Below the pieces are notes generated by a model, which was not told the DNA's origin, did no database searches, and worked only from the letters and a program-made list of their open reading frames with translations. 59,083 bases of DNA, from positions 1 to 59,083 of the forward strand of contig PBAL01000050.1 in NCBI GenBank assembly GCA_002715965.1, read 5' to 3'. The stretch's first letter is position 1. Each line of letters begins with the position of its first letter. Both the position numbers and the translations under genes were made by a program. This DNA comes from Verrucomicrobiales bacterium. GTDB lineage: Bacteria; Verrucomicrobiota; Verrucomicrobiia; Limisphaerales; JAYPXF01. Below are positions 51,315 through 59,083 of this stretch, piece after piece.

Positions 51315-54300
51315 CTAGTCTGAAATCACATCAACCGTCTTGCCGATTGTCATGAAGTGCAGCCAGGCATGTGTTACTTTCCGGCGATAGATTCGTTCCA
51401 ATGCACTGGCGTAGAGTTGAAGCTGGGGCGCGTAGTCGGCAACTTTGAACTTAAGCGACTTGCGGGAGAAATGATCGGTCTTGTGATCGAGGATGCGGAT
51501 TTCGTCATCAAGGATCACGGCCAGATCAACGACGCCTTGGACGACGATAAAATCATCGTCCCCTGCCCTACCGTCCAGCATGATGCCCAAGTCCGCCAGT
51601 TCAGCCCGGGTGAAGCGGGTGGTGAATGGCAGTTCTCGGTGAACGTTCTTGTGATGGGCCACGACCCATTGGCCGACGTCGGTGTACCAGAAACGCGCGA
51701 GTCGACCGAAGTCCAGGGCCTGGATCTGGCGGTCTTCGAGCAGGCCCAGATCGCGAAATTGCATCGCGGCATTCTTGAGATCGAGCGCGGTCTGGCCTGG
51801 AATAAGTTCCATCAGTTCGAGGAACGCATGATGGGCGTTGCCAATCTCCGAGGCGGTGAGGCGATCCGAGCAGTCCGGTTGCTTCGGTTGAGCAACGAAA
51901 GGTGAACGGCCGAATTGCTGGACGGATTCTTCCGCGGCTTCCCGAGCACGGCCTCGCAATTCAGATACGTTTGTCTTGGCGATTTCCCTCGTCGCGTCCT
52001 TCCAATCGTATTGCCATTCCAACATGCGTTGAATGTGTTCCAGATCCGTCTTGGAAACCTCGCGGGACTGAGGGGAGTCTTCGCCTGACTCCGACGACTG
52101 TTCCCAATCCGGCTCACCGATCTCCCAGCGAAAGAAACCATTCCGTCCCGCGCCCGCCTCCATTTCCGCAGCCGACAGTTTCCAAAGCCAATCCGTTATC
52201 CAATCCTGCATGGAACCCGCCTTGTATGGGGATCCCATCGCGTTCTTCTCTGTAAGCGCCTTGAGCAATTTCGGTGCGGTGCGACGGCGACTTCCGGTCA
52301 TGATCAGGTAATTACGTGCACGCGTCATTGCGACATAGAGCAGCCGCATTTCTTCTTCAAGCAGCAGTTTCTTCTCACGTCTTTGCGCGACCCAGAATGG
52401 CAGACTCGGGTAGCGCGTTTCGTTGTTGGGATCATTGATCTTCGGGCAAAGCCCCAGGCGTTCGTCGAAGAGAACCTGTTCGTAAAGATCGCGCAGATTG
52501 AACTCGGTTCCAGTTCCGGCCAGCACCACCATCGGGAATTCCATGCCCTTGCTCTGATGAATGCTCATCAAGCGGACGGCGTTTGCCGTTGCCGGTGGGG
52601 CTGAATCCAGATCCTTTCCCTTCTCAAGCTGGGCATCCACGAACTGCAGGAAGCGATGCAGGCCCTGCCTTTGGTAGGGGTCAAACTGACGGGTCAGGTC
52701 CAGCAACTTGTCAAGGTTTGCGCGTTTCTCTGAAGAACGAATTCCTCCTTCGAGCAGGCGTTCGTAGTGCGAACCTTCAATGACGACTTCGAGTGTGTAG
52801 GAAAGCGAGGCATGCCGGACCAATTCACGCCACTCGTTGAACTGCGTCAGAAACGCGTCCACCTTGCGCCAGGCGCTCTGCAGAATGGGTTCCTTCTCTT
52901 CGCTGTGATTGCGATGGAATTCGCCCAGCAATTCCCAAAACAAGATCCGTCGCTTCGTGTGGCGAATCTCGGCGAGTTCGTCGACGGTGAAGCCGCCGAT
53001 GGGTGATCGCAGCACGGCGAGCAAGGGAATGTCCTGGCGTGGATTATCCAGAATGCGGAGGAGGTTCACCTGATCCATCACCTCCAGCGCATCAAAGAAA
53101 CCGGGCCGCTTGGCCTGCAACGGAACGCCCATGCGATGGAACTCACGCGCGTAGGTTTCGATCCGCGGACCCGGCGAGCGCATCAGCACCACCATGTCGC
53201 GCCATTCGACACATTCGTTTTCGCTGGTTTGACGATTGATGATCGCCGTCTCTTCCCGACGTATGCGCATGAGCCGCTGCGCAATCCAACGCGCTTCTCG
53301 AGCGTCACGGTCCAGATCGTCTTCCTCCTCCGATTCGTCGAACGGGCCTTCGCGGATTACCTTGTGTTCCGGTTCGGTCAAACAACGATACTCGACACGA
53401 CAGAGGTCGTCGGGATCAGATTCGATCAAATACTGGCTGCGTTCTTCACGAGCACCAACGGACAAAGCTTCATTGGCACCATAATCGATGCCCGTGTCAG
53501 CCGTGATCGTCGTGAAGCAATCGTTCACCGCAGAGAGAATTGCTTCGTGGCTGCGGAAATTCTCGCTGAGCGGAAGCACCGTGCCTTCCATGCTGGAACG
53601 ACTACAGTTCTGCGCGTGGGAACGGAACAGTTCCGGTTCAGCAAGCCGGAATCGGTAAATGCTTTGCTTGATGTCGCCCACCAGAAAGCCATTGCCCTCG
53701 CGTTCATCCCCCGTGGGCCGGGTCACCGCTGCGATGATCGCATCCTGTGCTGCATTGATGTCCTGGTACTCGTCAACAAACACATGCTCGAAATGATCGC
53801 GACAGGCCACAGCCACGTCATTGTCTTCATCCAGAAGGAGTTCCAGAGCCAATTGCTCGAGATCAGAGAAATCGATCCCGCCCATCTCGCGTTTGACCCG
53901 GCGGTACTCATCGCCAAATTCTTCGAGCAGTTCCAGCAGCGTCAGGGTATCCGTACGAACGTTCGCCCAATCAACGCTCAGCGGATCCAGACCATCCTTC
54001 TCGATCGCGCAAATCGAATTCCAGAAACTCGCTTCGGCAAACAGATCGGCGATGGGCTTGCGAAACAGGGTCTTCTTGCGATTCGGCCAACCTGAATCTG
54101 CCGAGCGAATCTTGGCGGTCATTTCCAGAATGTGTTCCCGGGTAATTGAAGACTTGGGGAGTTGCTCCAGTGCATCGGCAGCTCGCTCGGCGTTTGCATT
54201 GCCCTGCTGTGCATTGAGGAAAGGCAACCATTCGTCGGCCCAATTTCGGATCTCAGAATCCAGCCACTCGCGCCACTCCACCGGTTCCGAGGATGAGAAC

Positions 54301-54893
54301 CGATTCCGTTGTTCGTTCAGCCAACCAGACGGATTCGCCCGCGCCTGCTGGTAACGATAGAGCTTCATCACGAGAGTTCGGACTTGATCGTCCGATGGAG
54401 AGCCACTCCTGCGCACCAATTCGCGGACCGCGTCACGCCCGCTGGAGTCGTAGTGACGAACCATCACCTCCTCCATCACATCATACATTATCGGACGGGT
54501 TTGCGTCTCATCCAACACGCGGATCTGGGGATCCAGTCCAAGCAGGTGAAAGTGACGCCGGATCAATTCGAGGCAAAAGCTGTGGAGTGTTGAGACCTGC
54601 GCGTGATCCATCAGTGCGAGTTGTTCTTCGAAGTGTTTCGCGCGTTCCTCATCCTCGCCGACGGACTTGACAATCTCCTCCGCCAAAGCCGTGCGCAATC
54701 GATGCCTCATTTCAGCAGCGGCCGCCTCGGTGAAGGTAACCATCAACAACTCATCCACCGCGCATCCTTCCCGGATCAAGTACAGGCAACGTTCGACCAA
54801 GGTGCTGGTCTTTCCAGTGCCCGCGCCGGCAATCACCAGGATGTTGCCCGGTGTTTTGATCGCAGCGAGTTGTTGGTCGGTGTGCGGCATCAC
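51315..54893 (-). CDS. addA: ATP-dependent helicase/nuclease subunit A (AddA)
   Basis: AddAB repairs double-strand breaks and processes ends for RecA. This 1192-residue subunit is a UvrD-type SF1 helicase with Q-motif TDQQLAAI and Walker A GAGTGKT (23-29), motif Ia FTEAAAAEMRHR, Walker B HVFVDEYQDINAAQ, then LVGDIKQSIYRFR, MSIHQSKGMEFPMVVL and LYVAMTRARN. A C-terminal RecB-type nuclease (about 1040-1190) shows VVDLAVILDDEIRILDHKTD and YAPQLQLYA with the catalytic Asp and Lys intact. The start is GTG 54893 or ATG 54890, overlapping the addB stop, so the two are translationally coupled. Confidence 0.95.
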   Translation of the reverse strand: MMPHTDQQLAAIKTPGNILVIAGAGTGKTSTLVERCLYLIREGCAVDELLMVTFTEAAAAEMRHRLRTALAEEIVKSVGEDEERAKHFEEQLALMDHAQVSTLHSFCLELIRRHFHLLGLDPQIRVLDETQTRPIMYDVMEEVMVRHYDSSGRDAVRELVRRSGSPSDDQVRTLVMKLYRYQQARANPSGWLNEQRNRFSSSEPVEWREWLDSEIRNWADEWLPFLNAQQGNANAERAADALEQLPKSSITREHILEMTAKIRSADSGWPNRKKTLFRKPIADLFAEASFWNSICAIEKDGLDPLSVDWANVRTDTLTLLELLEEFGDEYRRVKREMGGIDFSDLEQLALELLLDEDNDVAVACRDHFEHVFVDEYQDINAAQDAIIAAVTRPTGDEREGNGFLVGDIKQSIYRFRLAEPELFRSHAQNCSRSSMEGTVLPLSENFRSHEAILSAVNDCFTTITADTGIDYGANEALSVGAREERSQYLIESDPDDLCRVEYRCLTEPEHKVIREGPFDESEEEDDLDRDAREARWIAQRLMRIRREETAIINRQTSENECVEWRDMVVLMRSPGPRIETYAREFHRMGVPLQAKRPGFFDALEVMDQVNLLRILDNPRQDIPLLAVLRSPIGGFTVDELAEIRHTKRRILFWELLGEFHRNHSEEKEPILQSAWRKVDAFLTQFNEWRELVRHASLSYTLEVVIEGSHYERLLEGGIRSSEKRANLDKLLDLTRQFDPYQRQGLHRFLQFVDAQLEKGKDLDSAPPATANAVRLMSIHQSKGMEFPMVVLAGTGTEFNLRDLYEQVLFDERLGLCPKINDPNNETRYPSLPFWVAQRREKKLLLEEEMRLLYVAMTRARNYLIMTGSRRRTAPKLLKALTEKNAMGSPYKAGSMQDWITDWLWKLSAAEMEAGAGRNGFFRWEIGEPDWEQSSESGEDSPQSREVSKTDLEHIQRMLEWQYDWKDATREIAKTNVSELRGRAREAAEESVQQFGRSPFVAQPKQPDCSDRLTASEIGNAHHAFLELMELIPGQTALDLKNAAMQFRDLGLLEDRQIQALDFGRLARFWYTDVGQWVVAHHKNVHRELPFTTRFTRAELADLGIMLDGRAGDDDFIVVQGVVDLAVILDDEIRILDHKTDHFSRKSLKFKVADYAPQLQLYASALERIYRRKVTHAWLHFMTIGKTVDVISD

Positions 54894-57800
54894 ATCACCC
54901 GATAGCTTTCTTCCCAGGGATCGAATCGGCAGATACCACGGAACTCACACCACTTGCAGGCAGTGTCCCGGTGATGCTTGAACGGCAAGGCCGCGATATC
55001 GCCGTTCAGAATCTTTCCACCAAATTCCTCAACCCGCTTATCCGCACGTTCGAGCATCGCGTAAAACTGATCTTTCGGCACGGCCTCGCTCTGCCGTTTG
55101 CTCGGCGAACCATCCTTGTTGAACCGATACTTGAACTGCCCGCTGTTGTCTCCGCTCGCGGCGCCGGAATCGAAAAAATCAATCAACTCAGCATCAAACA
55201 TTCCGGAGTATTGAAACGGAATCGTCTTCACTCGTTCTTCCCGATGCGGAACAGACTTCAGGTAACTCCGAAGCGCAACGTAGAACACGCCGGCCGGGAC
55301 GACATGATCGATTTCGAACTGCCTGGCAATCTGGGGAATCTTCGTCAACGCGAGCAGGTAGAAGGGAAGTTGCAACTGCAAGCCATTCTTGAGCTTCCAC
55401 TCTTCCAATTGCTTGCCACTGGACTTGTAATCCACGATCACCGCCCAGGAACGCTCGTCGCGCTTAAGCAGATCCAGCCGATCAATGCGACCGCGCAGAC
55501 GAACATTACGCCCCTCAATCGGCTCGATCTTCCAAGCCGGGATCTCATCGCCCGGATTGCCGAACGAAAGCTCCATCTCGAGCGGATCAAAGGCATAAGT
55601 CTTCATCCAGCCGACCATGGCGACGATGAGATCCTGAAGATTCGCAATCATCGTTCGCGCTTGGAACTTTCGGGAAGCTTCCGAGGCAAATAGCCCATGC
55701 TGAAATCGTTGAATTTCCTCTTCGCCAATCCGCGCAATCAGTTCCTGTGCTTCTCCAATCGACACGTCTCGCCAGTGTCTCCCGGAATCGCGGATGTGAT
55801 CGTGAAAACGCTCAAGGATATCATGCTGAAAACTCCCCCGCTCGCGTGGCGTCACTTCAAATTCTTCCCGCTCATCCGCGCCCAGCGTTTTCGCGGCAAA
55901 GAACTTGAAAGGACATTCGGCAAACTGTTCCAACGAACTGACAGAGACACCCACATCATCTCCCAATACGCGATCACGAGTCTGCTCTTCCATGGTCGAA
56001 CGACCGATCTCATGGCTGATCAATTCCCAACGTGCGCGAACAGGACGAAGCAAATCAAAATCGTTCAACGCAAGTAGTTCCGAATCATCCGCTGCCTGCA
56101 GGTACTCGTTGAATAATTCCACGGGTGCAACGCAATCACCCAGCGGATCAAACGCACCGTGCAACTCTTCTTCCAGGCCAAGACAGAAGCGATTCAGGTC
56201 ACTCACGTAAATCGAAGGCTGAAGTTCACCGCCATCTGCGTGGGCACTGGAGTAACTGACCGTGAACCGATCCGACGCCCGGGTCGCGAGGATGTACGCC
56301 AGGTAGCGTTCGTGCCCGCGAGTGTATCGCTCGCCAAGCCCAAGGCGGGCCTCACGATCGGCGAGCAAATCACGCTCGCGATCGGTCAGCAGAATCGGAC
56401 TGGAAGGCGGTGCGGGAATAATCCCTTCATTCCATCCCATCGCGAAGACCTGTTTCAGATCTGGATTGCGGGAACGATCAATCGTGCCAATGAGCACCTG
56501 ATCCAAGGCTGGAGGAATCACACCTACCGTCATTCCACTCAGGCCCGCCTCCAAGATCGGCAACCAATGGCGCAGCGGCAGGCGCAGGCGCTCGCCGGGG
56601 AATGCCAATTCAAGATTCTCCAACAGTTCGTTCAGCTGCCGCCAAACCGTGGAGTGAATCGCCTCGGGTTCGTGATGCATCACCACTCCTTCCGGCCGTG
56701 CCAGTGATTTGCGACTCCAGCGCTCCAAGGATTGCGAAACCTCAAGCGTGTCCCAGAAGCGCGTAATCGCACGAACCAACTGTCCCGCTGTGATTACTCG
56801 ATCACCTGCGGCTTTATCAGCGACACTTCCTTTCGGAAGATCCTCCTGACGCATCAGCGGTGCGTCACCAAAGTCTTCACTCGATTCGACGGCGGGAACG
56901 ATCTCCACGGTTTCCAAATCGACACCCAGTTGTTCGAAGGCGGGAAGGACCGACAACCGGATCTCCTCAACCCGTTCCGTAAGCGCTGCGCTTCCGGGAA
57001 TGAACAACGGACTTCTCCATGCTCGGCCGTTCCAACCGTTGGCGAGCGCCGAGTTCTCCAGCAGATCCACATCATCATCGCGAACCCTGGCAAGGCCAGA
57101 CTTGAGCGCGCCAAACCAATCATCGTTTCGCCAGCCGTATTCAATCGTCCGCAATGAAAACCGGGTCAGCTCTGCCAGCGGGTGGTGCGTGACTGATTCG
57201 CGCTGATCGAGGAAGTAGGGAATGCTGTAGCGTGCAAAAACGCGACGCAATGCTGACAAATGATCCGTCAACGAACGCAGGAGCACGGCAACTTGTTGAA
57301 AACGCCCTCCGTCCTGCACATGCTTGAGGATTTCACGCGCGACAAAAATCGCTTCACCCTCCGGATTCGCACAACGCACGAGGCGGATGTCTTGGGGGGC
57401 TTCAGCACTGGGGACCGGTTCGCCGGTGCGCCACGCACGTTCCAGACGCTGCAGGTCCGTGCTGCCCCCAAAACGTCCGAGCTCGGCCCCGGCCCTGAGG
57501 ACTTCAACACTGACCGCGCATCCCTTGATACTTTCCAGTCGTTGCCGGCATCGAAAGTAGGTGTGACCAATGACCGACCAAAGCGAGTTCCAATGCGGGG
57601 TCTCGCTCACATCCGTGTCCATACAAAAGGCAAGCGTGGCGCGTCCGCAGAATGGAACAATGGCGGCCAGTAGTTCCTCCTCCTGTGGAGTCATTTCGGC
57701 GAAGCCATCCAACCAGAGGTGTTCGATGAACAATGGACTTCGTGCATCGCCCAGGCGAACTTCCGCCCGAAAGTCAGTCAACTGCGAGGCAGCCGCATCC

Positions 57801-58348
57801 AGCAACGCATCGCTGTCCCGCACATGATTGTGTTCCAGCCAGCCAACATACGAACGAAACAGCAGGGCCAGATCATCCAACTTTCCACGCAGCAATGATG
57901 GCAGACCCTGTGCATCGACGAGCTTCTCGAGACTGGCGGGCGAAAGGCGGTTGCGTTGAAATTCCCGCATCAAGTCGCTCAGTTGAACAGCCAGCCCCGG
58001 TCGCATCGCGGATTTGGCGTAAACGGAAAGATCCTCCTTTAGCGTCGTCAACAAGGCGCGCAGCACCATCACCCTCCCCTGCTCGTCCAACATCCTTGGA
58101 GGCATTTTGCCCAACTGCTCCAGCACGAAGCGCGAGAGGCGGTCAAAGGGAATGATCTGAAGCCGGGTGTAGCCGTGTAAGTCCGGATTGTTCAGCAACT
58201 GACGCTCCAGCTGAAACGTCGCCTGCTTGGGCGCCAGCAAGACGAGCGGCGCGCCATCGGGTTCGGCCATCAGCCGCTCCCGAATCTCCTCCAGGCAGCG
58301 ATACGTCTTGCCGCTGCCCGCCGCACCCAAGAGGAAACGCACCTGCAT
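54890..58348 (-). CDS. addB: ATP-dependent helicase/nuclease subunit B (AddB)
   Basis: This 1152-residue AddB has a Walker A GAAGSGKT (8-15), inactive-helicase-like middle domains (NPDLKQVFAMGWNEGIIP resembles the helicase motif region) and a C-terminal PD-(D/E)xK nuclease (WAVIVDYKSSGKQLEEW, GLQLQLPFYLLAL). Four cysteines form the nuclease Fe-S cluster: one in AECPFKFFAAKTL and three in CKWCEFRGIC near the C-terminus. It is the first gene of the addB-addA pair. Both nuclease sites look intact, so a standard double-nuclease AddAB is predicted. Confidence 0.93.
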   Translation of the reverse strand: MQVRFLLGAAGSGKTYRCLEEIRERLMAEPDGAPLVLLAPKQATFQLERQLLNNPDLHGYTRLQIIPFDRLSRFVLEQLGKMPPRMLDEQGRVMVLRALLTTLKEDLSVYAKSAMRPGLAVQLSDLMREFQRNRLSPASLEKLVDAQGLPSLLRGKLDDLALLFRSYVGWLEHNHVRDSDALLDAAASQLTDFRAEVRLGDARSPLFIEHLWLDGFAEMTPQEEELLAAIVPFCGRATLAFCMDTDVSETPHWNSLWSVIGHTYFRCRQRLESIKGCAVSVEVLRAGAELGRFGGSTDLQRLERAWRTGEPVPSAEAPQDIRLVRCANPEGEAIFVAREILKHVQDGGRFQQVAVLLRSLTDHLSALRRVFARYSIPYFLDQRESVTHHPLAELTRFSLRTIEYGWRNDDWFGALKSGLARVRDDDVDLLENSALANGWNGRAWRSPLFIPGSAALTERVEEIRLSVLPAFEQLGVDLETVEIVPAVESSEDFGDAPLMRQEDLPKGSVADKAAGDRVITAGQLVRAITRFWDTLEVSQSLERWSRKSLARPEGVVMHHEPEAIHSTVWRQLNELLENLELAFPGERLRLPLRHWLPILEAGLSGMTVGVIPPALDQVLIGTIDRSRNPDLKQVFAMGWNEGIIPAPPSSPILLTDRERDLLADREARLGLGERYTRGHERYLAYILATRASDRFTVSYSSAHADGGELQPSIYVSDLNRFCLGLEEELHGAFDPLGDCVAPVELFNEYLQAADDSELLALNDFDLLRPVRARWELISHEIGRSTMEEQTRDRVLGDDVGVSVSSLEQFAECPFKFFAAKTLGADEREEFEVTPRERGSFQHDILERFHDHIRDSGRHWRDVSIGEAQELIARIGEEEIQRFQHGLFASEASRKFQARTMIANLQDLIVAMVGWMKTYAFDPLEMELSFGNPGDEIPAWKIEPIEGRNVRLRGRIDRLDLLKRDERSWAVIVDYKSSGKQLEEWKLKNGLQLQLPFYLLALTKIPQIARQFEIDHVVPAGVFYVALRSYLKSVPHREERVKTIPFQYSGMFDAELIDFFDSGAASGDNSGQFKYRFNKDGSPSKRQSEAVPKDQFYAMLERADKRVEEFGGKILNGDIAALPFKHHRDTACKWCEFRGICRFDPWEESYRVM

Positions 58349-58449
58349 CGCGCGCAGAATAGCGGCCTGGCACGCAACGTTTCAATGAGGAGTAATTCAC
58401 AATTCGATTTAAGTCATATGTGCTACACCCACAACAGCGATCAATCTGT

Positions 58450-58860
58450 TCAGTTCGATTCCACTCGAACCACCCGATAAAATCGATGCGACGATTCGCC
58501 CGCGTTCTTGTCGAAAAACGCGATCACAACGTCCAGACCGGTCGTGATGCGAGCAATCACAATTCAACTCTTCAGATTATCCGCAGCGTAAATCTCGTGG
58601 ACCTGGCCTGGCAGTCCAGCGAAACACAGTTCCGCTTCACCCAATGCCCCGATGGACGCGCATTGCATCTTCAGCGCTCCGAGTCGCAGGTCCGGAGCCC
58701 CGGACACATTGGCCACCACAGTCGCGCTTGCCTTGGCCCCTTCAGGATCGGTGACAACATAATCAAAACGATCCACACCCACGAAGCCGGGCACCACCTC
58801 ATAGCAAATCCCACTTTCCATCGGCGTTACGTTTGCGTCGGGCAAACGTTGGGGTCGCCG
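58450..58860 (-). pseudogene. C-terminal remnant of an Ig-like/cadherin-like surface protein
   Basis: The minus strand reads CYEVVPGFVGVDRFDYVVTD then PEGAKASATVVANVSG, the end of a bacterial Ig-like repeat. LCFAGLPGQVHEIYAADNLK follows, a terminal beta domain common in large verrucomicrobial secreted proteins. At the point where these domains have Trp (NLKS-W) there is a TGA (58564-58566). Beyond it the frame continues with IVIARITTG and SSHRFYRVVRVESN to the natural stop at 58450. The 5' part is missing beyond about 58860, where IS5-like sequence begins. It is a dead tail of a larger gene. Confidence 0.6.
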
Positions 58861-59083
58861 CCAATTGACGATCGCCTGATGTCCGAAGCCATGGTGTATA
58901 TCATGGGCAAAGGCATGCCTTGGCGTCATCTGCCCGCGCGTTTCGGAAACTGAAAATCGGCCTGCACCCGTTGGAGCCGGTGGAATCAGAGCGGAACCGG
59001 CTCCTGGGATGTGTGGCAAGCAAGGCCAAAGGCACACTGCGCTGTATTGATGTCACTCACATCAAGGCGCATCAGGACGCCAG
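58855..59083 (+). mobile_element. IS5-type transposase remnant, runs off the window
   Basis: The plus strand shows PPIDDRLMSEAMVYIMGKGM then PWRHLPARFGN, the N-terminal domain of IS5-group transposases (usual continuation: W-K plus a basic Trp-rich stretch). Here a TGA replaces the Trp. The same frame goes on with CTRWSRWNQSG, and a second frame gives CIDVTHIKAHQDA, the segment with the first catalytic Asp. At least one stop and one frameshift are needed, so it is non-functional. An inverted repeat ACGTTTGC/GCAAACGT (58829-58849) lies just before it. Confidence 0.7.

Noticed and set aside
53136..54095. 319-codon plus-strand frame inside addA
   Set aside because: It is antisense to conserved helicase motifs, with no start signal or domain.
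58564..58960. Possible UGA-to-Trp recoding, because two fragments have TGA where the family has Trp
   Set aside because: Both are decayed sequences, and TGA is the normal stop of intact genes here such as gltB and addB; TGG-to-TGA point mutation is the simpler explanation.
1..59083. CRISPR arrays, prophage genes, toxin-antitoxin pairs or an rRNA operon
   Set aside because: No regularly spaced repeats, phage structural genes, paired toxin/antitoxin ORFs or rRNA-like sequence were seen.

Overview
The window looks like a piece of a Verrucomicrobiota chromosome, probably of the Pedosphaera/Limisphaera type. This is inferred from gene content only. The supporting families are DUF1549/DUF1553 and Tat-exported DUF1501 proteins, a formylglycine-type sulfatase, a PmoA-like (DUF6807) protein, a DUF5010-like protein, a BNR sialidase-like protein and a PQQ-type beta-propeller protein. 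Housekeeping genes (infA, dprA, polX, gltB, rpsO-pnp, addA-addB, a serine tRNA) sit among them. There is no CRISPR array, prophage or intact transposon. Mobile DNA is present only as broken remnants of IS4, IS3 and IS5 type.

Layout. 1-6.0 kb: tRNA-Ser, a dienelactone hydrolase/DUF3052 pair, infA with its terminator, dprA, polX and fabG. 6.0-16.7 kb: a frameshifted zinc-ribbon gene, miaE, secreted catabolic proteins (acetyl-xylan-esterase-like and PmoA-like), tam, pdxH, a translationally coupled DUF1549-DUF1553/DUF1501 pair and a SirB1-like protein. 17-26 kb: a full-length glutamate synthase large subunit without gltD, a beta-propeller protein, a diguanylate cyclase directly abutting a NarL-type regulator, and a WalJ-like metallo-beta-lactamase-fold protein coupled to a small Cys-rich protein. 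26-35 kb: an unpaired DUF1501 protein, a DUF2167 protein, decayed DNA, a sulfatase with a DUF5010-like protein, and an FdhF/YdeP-type molybdoenzyme followed by the frameshifted tail of a second such enzyme.

35.3-41.9 kb is the most interesting block. One same-strand cluster encodes a small membrane protein, a GMC-type flavin oxidoreductase, two extended SDR epimerases/dehydrogenases, a truncated polytopic protein resembling a GT-C sugar transferase, an SMR-type small transporter, a UbiA-family phosphoribosyl-polyprenyl-phosphate synthase and an HAD-IB phosphatase. Together they outline a lipid-linked pentose pathway: PRPP transfer to polyprenyl-P, dephosphorylation, oxidation and reduction (epimerisation), flipping, then transfer. 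This parallels mycobacterial decaprenyl-phospho-arabinose synthesis, but with different enzyme families for the redox step.

42-59 kb: two small broken genes, a Tat-signal TIM-barrel protein, oxyR divergent from a dihaem cytochrome c peroxidase with a good terminator, a sialidase-like BNR protein, an IS3 remnant, rpsO-pnp, a small group of DnaA-box-like sites, the addB-addA recombination nuclease operon, and a decayed Ig-like surface-protein tail next to an IS5-type remnant at the window edge.
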